Below are positions 59,122 to 64,000 of a DNA stretch of 64,000 nt, one piece after another. How positions within the stretch are numbered: position 1 is the first letter of the stretch; each line of letters opens with the position of its first letter. The position numbers and the translations under genes are program-made. Under the pieces are notes generated by a model. It did not search any database. It had not been told where the DNA came from and worked only from the letters and a program-made list of their open reading frames with translations. Origin of the DNA: Pseudonocardia humida (GTDB lineage: Bacteria > Actinomycetota > Actinomycetes > Mycobacteriales > Pseudonocardiaceae). The stretch lies in assembly GCF_023898865.1 (NCBI RefSeq), contig NZ_JAGSOV010000069.1, forward strand, positions 1-64,000, in the 5' to 3' direction.

Positions 59122-59565
59122 GTGCTGTTCGCGCGTCGTCGGGGAGCTCCGCGGCTCCATTACAAGATTGCGAAAGATGGAAAGTCACTCACCACCTGGA
59201 CCCCGCTGACCAAGGGTAGCGGCGGCGGGTTCGTGCTCGACGGGGTCGAGTACCGGATCGACTCCGTCGAGGGTGGCTCGAGCGCCGTGCTCGAGGTCGT
59301 CGACGGCCCTTCGGTGGCCCTGGCCGAGGGGCTCGGGCGCACGCCGTGGACGGTGCGGACCCACGACCGCGCCTACACGTTCGACCGCACCCTCGACCGC
59401 TGGACCGAGCAGCGGCTGGTCGTGCGCGGGCGCTCGATGGGCGCGGTGCGCCAGGCCGGGCGGTCCGGCCGGCACGCCGAGGCGGAGCTGCCGGAGGTGC
59501 CCGACCCGGTCGCGGTGTTCGTCATGGCCCTCGTGCTCGACATGTGGCGGGCCCACACCCGCTGA
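59122..59565 (+). CDS. Hypothetical protein, paralogue of 61741-62199
   Basis: A 147-residue protein with a GTG start, reading MLFARRRGAPRLHYKIAKDG at the N-terminus and LPEVPDPVAVFVMALVLDMW near the end. It shares length, both termini and spacing with the protein at 61741 (MLHARRQGAFRYSYLITEDG, ending LPALPRPLAVFTFAVALVTW). The middle is strand-rich with a conserved TPWTVRTHDRAYTFDR / RSWTVTAPGSSHEFER block. A membrane-binding LURP-one/scramblase-like fold is conceivable, but I do not recognise a family. It lies downstream of betA and convergent with the MDR gene. Confidence 0.65.
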   Translation: MLFARRRGAPRLHYKIAKDGKSLTTWTPLTKGSGGGFVLDGVEYRIDSVEGGSSAVLEVVDGPSVALAEGLGRTPWTVRTHDRAYTFDRTLDRWTEQRLVVRGRSMGAVRQAGRSGRHAEAELPEVPDPVAVFVMALVLDMWRAHTR

Positions 59566-59613
59566 GGCCGGCCCGGCGGCACCGACGCCGGGCCGGGTCC
59601 ACCGTCCTCGCCG

Positions 59614-60669
59614 TCAGCCCAGCCGCACGAGCATCTTCCCGGTGTTGTCGCCGCGCAGCACGCCGATCAGCGCCGCGGGTGCCGAGGCCAGGCCCTCGCG
59701 CACGGTCTCGACGCCGCGCAGGCTGCCGTCCACGACCCACGGGGTGGCCAGCGCGCGCCACTCGTCCCACCGGTCGAAGTGGTCGACGACCATCATCCCG
59801 CGCAGCGTGATCCGGTTGCCGACGGCGCGGAACAGGTTCGCCGGGCCCGGGCGGGGAGTGGTGGCGTCGTAGCCGCCGATCGCCCCGACCAGGGCCACCC
59901 GGCCGCCCACCCGCATCGCCCCGACGGCGGCTTCGAGGTGGTCCCCGCCGACCGCGTCCAGGTAGACGTCGATGCCCTCCGGCGCCGCGGCCGCGAGCTG
60001 GGCGTCGATCGGGCCGGCCCGGCGGTCCAGGGCCCGGTCGTAGCCGAACTCCTCGACGAGCCTGCGGGCCTTCTCCGGCCCACCGGCCGAGCCGATCACC
60101 CGCGCGGCGCCGAACCGCCGGGCGAGCCGGCCGGCGACCGTGCCGACGGCGCCGGCCGCGGCGGAGACGAACACGACGTCGCCCGGGCGCACCGGCGCCG
60201 TCTCGGTCACCGTGATCCACGCCGTCAGCCCGGGCGTGCCGAGCACCCCCAGGTGGGCCTGCGGCGGGACGGTCCCGGCGTCGACGACGACCGCCGCCGC
60301 CCCGTCGAGCACGGCGTGCTCGCGCCAGCCGAGCTGGTGCAGCACGGCGGCCCCGACCGGTACGTCCGCCGCGCGGCTCGCGACGACCGTGCCGACCGCG
60401 GCGCCGTCGAGCGGCCCGCCCGGGGCGAACGGCGGGATCGCGCCCTCGACGTCGTCCATCCGGCCGCGCATGTAGGGGTCGACCGACATCCACTCGTTGC
60501 GGACGAGGACCTGGCCGGGTCCGGGTCCGCTGATCTCGGCGCGGACGAGCTCCAGGTCGTCGGGTCGGAGCTCGCCGACCGGGCGGCGGACGAGCCGTAC
60601 CTGCGTGGTCACCACCCGCTGCGGGACGGTGCCGGTGTCGCTGTCGAGTGCGGTGTTCGTTTCGGGCAT
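59614..60669 (-). CDS. NADP-dependent MDR oxidoreductase (prostaglandin-reductase/CurA type)
   Basis: A 351-residue zinc-independent medium-chain reductase. The N-terminal VRLVRRPVGELRPDDLELVRAE and MSVDPYMRGRM are the family's characteristic segments. The NADP fold is VFVSAAAGAVGTVAGRLA with later VIGSAGGPEKARRL. There are no catalytic zinc cysteines. Members reduce activated double bonds such as 2-alkenals or 15-keto-prostaglandin-like compounds. It is divergent from an AraC regulator, which is its likely controller. The start at 60669 is preferred over an ATG 12 residues upstream. Confidence 0.9.
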   Translation of the reverse strand: MPETNTALDSDTGTVPQRVVTTQVRLVRRPVGELRPDDLELVRAEISGPGPGQVLVRNEWMSVDPYMRGRMDDVEGAIPPFAPGGPLDGAAVGTVVASRAADVPVGAAVLHQLGWREHAVLDGAAAVVVDAGTVPPQAHLGVLGTPGLTAWITVTETAPVRPGDVVFVSAAAGAVGTVAGRLARRFGAARVIGSAGGPEKARRLVEEFGYDRALDRRAGPIDAQLAAAAPEGIDVYLDAVGGDHLEAAVGAMRVGGRVALVGAIGGYDATTPRPGPANLFRAVGNRITLRGMMVVDHFDRWDEWRALATPWVVDGSLRGVETVREGLASAPAALIGVLRGDNTGKMLVRLG

Positions 60670-60749
60670 GTCCCCAGCCAACCGCGACCGGCTGAGACGG
60701 CCCATGCTTGGACGGCTCCATCCGATGTTCGAGCGTCTAAGGTGGTCGG

Positions 60750-61709
60750 GTGGACGCGCTGACCGCCCTGTTGAGCGAGGTGCGCGCCGAGGGTGCGCTG
60801 TTCGGCCGCAGCTACCTGACCCCGCCGTGGTCGGTGCGGTTCACCGAGGGCCCCGGCCTGACGATGGTCGTGATGCTGCGGCGGTCGGGCTGGGTGGTGC
60901 CCGACGACGGTCCACCCGTCGCGGTGGGGGAGGGCGAGGTCGCCGTGGTGACCGGCTCCGCGCCGTTCACCGTCACCGACGACCCCGGTGCCCGCACACC
61001 CCCGACCTACCTCGCGCACGGCGACGGCCGCTGCACCACCGGCGACGGCCGCGACATCGGCGACGACCTGCGCCTGGGCGCCCGCACCTGCGGCCCCGAC
61101 CTCGACGCGCCCGCCGCCGTCCTGACCGGCGGCTTCCAGGTCCGCGGGCGGGTCTCGGCGCGGCTGCTGCACGCGCTGCCGCGCGTGCTCGTGGTGCCGC
61201 ACGAGGGCGAGCTGTGCGCCGTCCTCGACCTCACCACCGCCGAGATCGAGCGCACCGAGCCGGGCCAGCAGGCCGTGCTCGACCGGCTGCTCGACCTGCT
61301 GCTGCTCACCACCCTGCGCACCTGGTTCGCCCAGCCCGGCGCCGACCCGCCCGCCTGGTACCGGGCGTTCGGCGACCCGGTCGTCGGCCCGGTCCTGCGG
61401 GCCCTGCACGCCGCCCCGGCGCGGCCGTGGACGGTGGCCGCGCTGGCCACCGAGGCGGGGGTGTCGCGGGCGACGCTGGCGCGGCGGTTCACCGAGCTGG
61501 TCGGCGAGCCGCCGATGGCCTACCTGACCGGCTGGCGGCTCTCGTTGGCCGCCGACCTGCTCGCCCGCACGGACGCCACCGTCGACGCCGTCGCCCACCA
61601 GGTCGGGTACGGCAGCGCGTTCGGCCTCAGCGTGGCCTTCCAGCGGGTGCACGGTACCCGGCCCAGCCGGTTGCGCGTCGCGGCCGAACTCGCCCCGGCC
61701 GATCGCTGA
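60750..61709 (+). CDS. AraC-family regulator with cupin sensor domain
   Basis: A 319-residue activator. The N-terminal Cupin_6 domain (residues ~5-180) includes RSYLTPPWSVRFTEGPGLTMVVMLRRSGWVV. The C-terminal AraC DNA-binding domain (~220-315) has the two helix-turn-helix units VAALATEAGVSRATLARRFTELVGEPPMAYL and VDAVAHQVGYGSAFGLSVAFQRVHGTRPSRLR. The GTG start follows TAAGGT by about ten bases, without a ribosome-binding site, suggesting a leaderless transcript. The 80-base gap to the MDR gene holds two imperfect CCAT-TTCGAGCG-type repeats that may be its sites. Confidence 0.9.
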   Translation: MDALTALLSEVRAEGALFGRSYLTPPWSVRFTEGPGLTMVVMLRRSGWVVPDDGPPVAVGEGEVAVVTGSAPFTVTDDPGARTPPTYLAHGDGRCTTGDGRDIGDDLRLGARTCGPDLDAPAAVLTGGFQVRGRVSARLLHALPRVLVVPHEGELCAVLDLTTAEIERTEPGQQAVLDRLLDLLLLTTLRTWFAQPGADPPAWYRAFGDPVVGPVLRALHAAPARPWTVAALATEAGVSRATLARRFTELVGEPPMAYLTGWRLSLAADLLARTDATVDAVAHQVGYGSAFGLSVAFQRVHGTRPSRLRVAAELAPADR

Positions 61710-61740
61710 CACTCGTCCGCGGCTGTGGTGAGCTGGCGCC

Positions 61741-62199
61741 ATGCTCCACGCGCGGCGGCAGGGGGCGTTCCGCTACAGCTACCTCATCACCGAGGACGGC
61801 GGGGTCCCCGTCACGACGCTCACCCAGGGCTTCCGCGACCACGCCGAGTTCGAGCTGGCCGGCGTGGCCTACCGGATGCGGATGTCGGGCATCGTGCGCC
61901 GCCAGGCCCTGCTGGAGGACCCGGACGGGCGCCCCGTCGCCGGGGCCGACCGGCTCGGCAGGCGCAGCTGGACGGTGACCGCGCCGGGCTCGTCCCACGA
62001 GTTCGAGCGGGTGGGGCTGTTCGGCACCGAGTACGCCCACGTGGTCGAGGGCAGGCGCGTCGGCTCCATCCGGCGCACGGGCTTCTGGCGCACCGGCGCG
62101 CAGGCCGACCTGCCCGCGCTGCCGCGGCCGCTGGCGGTGTTCACGTTCGCGGTCGCGCTGGTGACTTGGCAGCAGAACGACGCGGCGAGCTCGGGCTGA
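61741..62199 (+). CDS. Hypothetical protein, paralogue of 59122-59565
   Basis: A 152-residue protein, paralogous to the product of 59122 (see that entry for shared segments). It lies 31 bases after the AraC gene on the same strand and may be co-transcribed with it. The sequence is beta-rich with Gly-Arg pairs (FELAGVAYRMRMSG, VVEGRRVGSIRRTG). The last 59 bases overlap the 3' end of the convergent TPR regulator gene, an unusually long convergent overlap. Function unknown. Confidence 0.65.
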   Translation: MLHARRQGAFRYSYLITEDGGVPVTTLTQGFRDHAEFELAGVAYRMRMSGIVRRQALLEDPDGRPVAGADRLGRRSWTVTAPGSSHEFERVGLFGTEYAHVVEGRRVGSIRRTGFWRTGAQADLPALPRPLAVFTFAVALVTWQQNDAASSG

Positions 62200-64000
62200 C
62201 GGGCGGGTCGAGCAGCTCGGCGGGGTCGGCCGCGGCGCCGCGCGCGTGCTCCGCGGCGAACGCCGCGGCGCCCAACGCCGCGCTCGCGCGGGCGGTGATG
62301 CGGTCGACGTCGCCGCGCTCGGCCGCCGGCAGCGGGAACCCCACCCCGCGGCGCGCGGCCGCCGCCGCGCCCAGCAGCCGGGCCGCGGCGGCCGCGTCGC
62401 CGGCCAGCACCAGCGCCCCGGCGAGGCCCTCCCAGGCCAGGGCGTGGGCGCGGGGGTCGGCGAGGCGGCGCGCCACGGCGAGCGCGTCGAGCTGGTGGCG
62501 CAGCGCGGCGGCGGCGTCGCCGCGCAGCTCCGCGACGAAGCCCAGCTCGGCCAGGATCAGGTAGTTGCCCGGCTCGTCGGCCAGCCCGCGCTGCCAGCGC
62601 AGCACCTCGGTCAGGTGGCGCTCGGCCGCGTCCAGCTCGCCCGCCCGGCGCGCGCCCAGCGCCAGCCCGATCAGGGCGAAGACGCGGCCCGCGGCGAACC
62701 CGTGCTCGACGGCCGTGCGCTCGGCCCGCTCGTGCAGCTCGCGGGCCCCGTCGAGGTCGCCGCGCAGCAGGGCCACCCGCCCCAGCCAGGACAGCTGGTA
62801 GCTCACCTCGGCCCACAGCCCGAGCCGCTCCGCGGTGCGCAGGCCCGCGCGGTGCTGGTCGACCGCGCCCGCGTAGTCGCCGCCGATCTCGGCCAGCGCC
62901 CCGAGCGCGAACGTCGTCTGCACCTGCCCCCAGCCCTCGCCGACCTCGGCGAACAGCGCCGCCGCGCGTTCGGCCGCCGCCCGGGCGCCATCGGCGTCGC
63001 CGCGGGCCAGCACCTGCGTGGAGCGGTCGGCGAGGGCGGCGCCCATGCCCCAGCGGTCGCCGACGGCCTCGAACGCGCGCAGGGCGTCGTCGGTGAGGCG
63101 GGTGGCCGCGCGCATGTCACCGACGGTGGTCAGGACGTAGCCGAGGAACCAGCGGGCGCGGGCGTCCGCGCCGACGTCGTCGCCGGTCAGGGGCGGGACG
63201 AGGGCGGGAGGGGGCGCGTCGCCGTCCAGGACGCGCAGCGCGGCCAGCCAGGCCGCGGCGCGGGCCCGCGCGCCGTCGTCCGGACCCGGCCGCGCCAGGG
63301 CCCGCCGCAGCTCGCGCTCGGCCTCGCCGAGGCGCCCGCGCAGGAACCGGTACCAGGTCAGCGCGCCGGCCAGGCGCAGCGCCGCGGCGGCGTCGCCGCC
63401 GGGTCGGCACAGGTGATCGGCGGCCGCGCGCAGGTTCGCCGCCTCCCGGTCGAGCAGCTCCAGCGCCGCGCCCTGCCCGCGGCCGTGCAAGGCGGGCGCC
63501 GCGCCCTCGGCGAGCGCCAGGAAGTGCGCGGCGTGCCGGTCGCGCGCGGCGTCGTGCTCCCCGGCCTCGCGCAGCCGGTCGAGCCCGTACGCGGCGACCG
63601 TCTCCAGCAGCCGGAACCGGGGCCGCGGCCCGTCCGGGCGGCTGACCACCAGCGACCGGTCGACCAGCCGGGCGAGCACGTCGAGCACGTCGGCGGGGGC
63701 GACGTCCGGGCCCGCGCAGACGGCCTCGGCCGCGGCCAGGTCGCAGCCCTCCGGGTGCACGGCCAGCCTGCGCAGCACGGCGCGCTCGTCGTCGGTGAGC
63801 AGCCGCCAGCTCCAGTCGATCACCGCGCGCAGGGTTCGCTGCCGCTCGGGGACACCCCGGCGCCCGGTGGAGAGCAGCCGGAACCGGTCGTCCAGGCGCC
63901 CCAGGACGCCCTGCGCGCCGAGCGCGCGCACCCGGCCCGCGGCCAGCTCCAGGGCCAGCGGGAGCCCGTCGAGCCGACGGCAGATCGCCGCCACGACGGG
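62141..64000 (-). CDS. AfsR/LuxR-type ATPase-TPR regulator, partial at window end
   Basis: At least 619 residues; the 5' part lies beyond the window. The visible N-terminus AICRRLDGLPLALELAAGRVRALG is the GLPLALE motif of the NB-ARC-like ATPase of AfsR/SARP and large LuxR regulators. It is followed by a winged-helix segment (RTLRAVIDWSWRLLTDDERAVLRRLAVHPEGCDL) and about ten tetratricopeptide-like helical repeats (residues ~170-590). A DNA-binding domain (SARP/BTAD upstream, since none is seen at the C-terminus) is expected beyond 64000. Such proteins switch on secondary metabolism or stress genes. The C-terminus overlaps the convergent gene at 62199. Confidence 0.85.
   Translation of the reverse strand, partial: PVVAAICRRLDGLPLALELAAGRVRALGAQGVLGRLDDRFRLLSTGRRGVPERQRTLRAVIDWSWRLLTDDERAVLRRLAVHPEGCDLAAAEAVCAGPDVAPADVLDVLARLVDRSLVVSRPDGPRPRFRLLETVAAYGLDRLREAGEHDAARDRHAAHFLALAEGAAPALHGRGQGAALELLDREAANLRAAADHLCRPGGDAAAALRLAGALTWYRFLRGRLGEAERELRRALARPGPDDGARARAAAWLAALRVLDGDAPPPALVPPLTGDDVGADARARWFLGYVLTTVGDMRAATRLTDDALRAFEAVGDRWGMGAALADRSTQVLARGDADGARAAAERAAALFAEVGEGWGQVQTTFALGALAEIGGDYAGAVDQHRAGLRTAERLGLWAEVSYQLSWLGRVALLRGDLDGARELHERAERTAVEHGFAAGRVFALIGLALGARRAGELDAAERHLTEVLRWQRGLADEPGNYLILAELGFVAELRGDAAAALRHQLDALAVARRLADPRAHALAWEGLAGALVLAGDAAAAARLLGAAAAARRGVGFPLPAAERGDVDRITARASAALGAAAFAAEHARGAAADPAELLDPPVSPSSPRRSAAKSPARPRT

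Overview
The window is about 75% GC, gene-dense chromosomal DNA from a filamentous actinomycete. The gene set (extended Lsr2, Ser/Thr kinase with beta-propeller sensor, CsoR copper switch, AfsR-like ATPase/TPR regulator, MmyB-type XRE regulator, many GTG starts and 4-bp ATGA/GTGA overlaps) fits Pseudonocardiaceae best. That placement is an inference from gene content; no rRNA, tRNA or CRISPR array was seen.

Layout. 0-6 kb: degenerate 30-bp-period repeats, a RibD-type reductase, an acyltransferase-3 membrane protein, Lsr2, a deleted and frameshifted remnant of an endonuclease VIII gene, an SRPBCC protein and an orphan GAF-GAF histidine kinase. 6-12 kb: a cysteine-rich leader peptide followed by a TauD-type dioxygenase and a three-gene glycine-betaine-type ABC importer, then an XRE regulator and an FMN reductase. 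12-25 kb: acyl-CoA ligase, PknD-like kinase, a three-gene envelope-stress-like operon, 2'-5' RNA ligase-like protein, thiolase, PhoD-like phosphatase, and a DeoR regulator facing a DUF4406-like enzyme across a multi-site operator. 25-33 kb: membrane proteins, a streptomycin-kinase-like protein, MFS exporter, VOC protein, cell-wall hydrolase-like protein and the csoR-copZ-copA copper operon. 33-47 kb: sulfite-oxidase-like molybdoenzyme, geranylgeranyl-reductase-family flavoprotein, acyl-CoA dehydrogenase with divergent TetR, threonine dehydratase, Gfo/Idh/MocA oxidoreductase, UBP zinc finger, an unusual metallo-beta-lactamase-fold protein coupled to an FAD monooxygenase, TetR, and a LacI/MFS divergent pair.

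47-59 kb is a choline and glycine betaine catabolic region. BetA (57391) and BetB (55902), with a divergent IclR regulator, would convert choline to glycine betaine. A Rieske oxygenase (50444), with a small Rieske ferredoxin (47692), would demethylate betaine to dimethylglycine, and a covalent-flavin/GcvT-type enzyme (48018) would convert that to sarcosine. The two halves are separated by a decayed polymorphic-toxin/immunity patch and an ArsR/MFS pair. 59-64 kb: two paralogous ~150-aa proteins flank an MDR reductase/AraC divergent pair, and the window ends inside an AfsR/LuxR-type TPR regulator.

The observations most worth following up are: the sulfur-type leader peptide in front of a TauD plus betaine-transporter operon; the split betaine pathway with its own Rieske ferredoxin; the eroded toxin/immunity locus with a second, frameshifted immunity copy; a 65-bp palindromic element placed just after stop codons at two loci 34 kb apart; and several well-formed operator palindromes.
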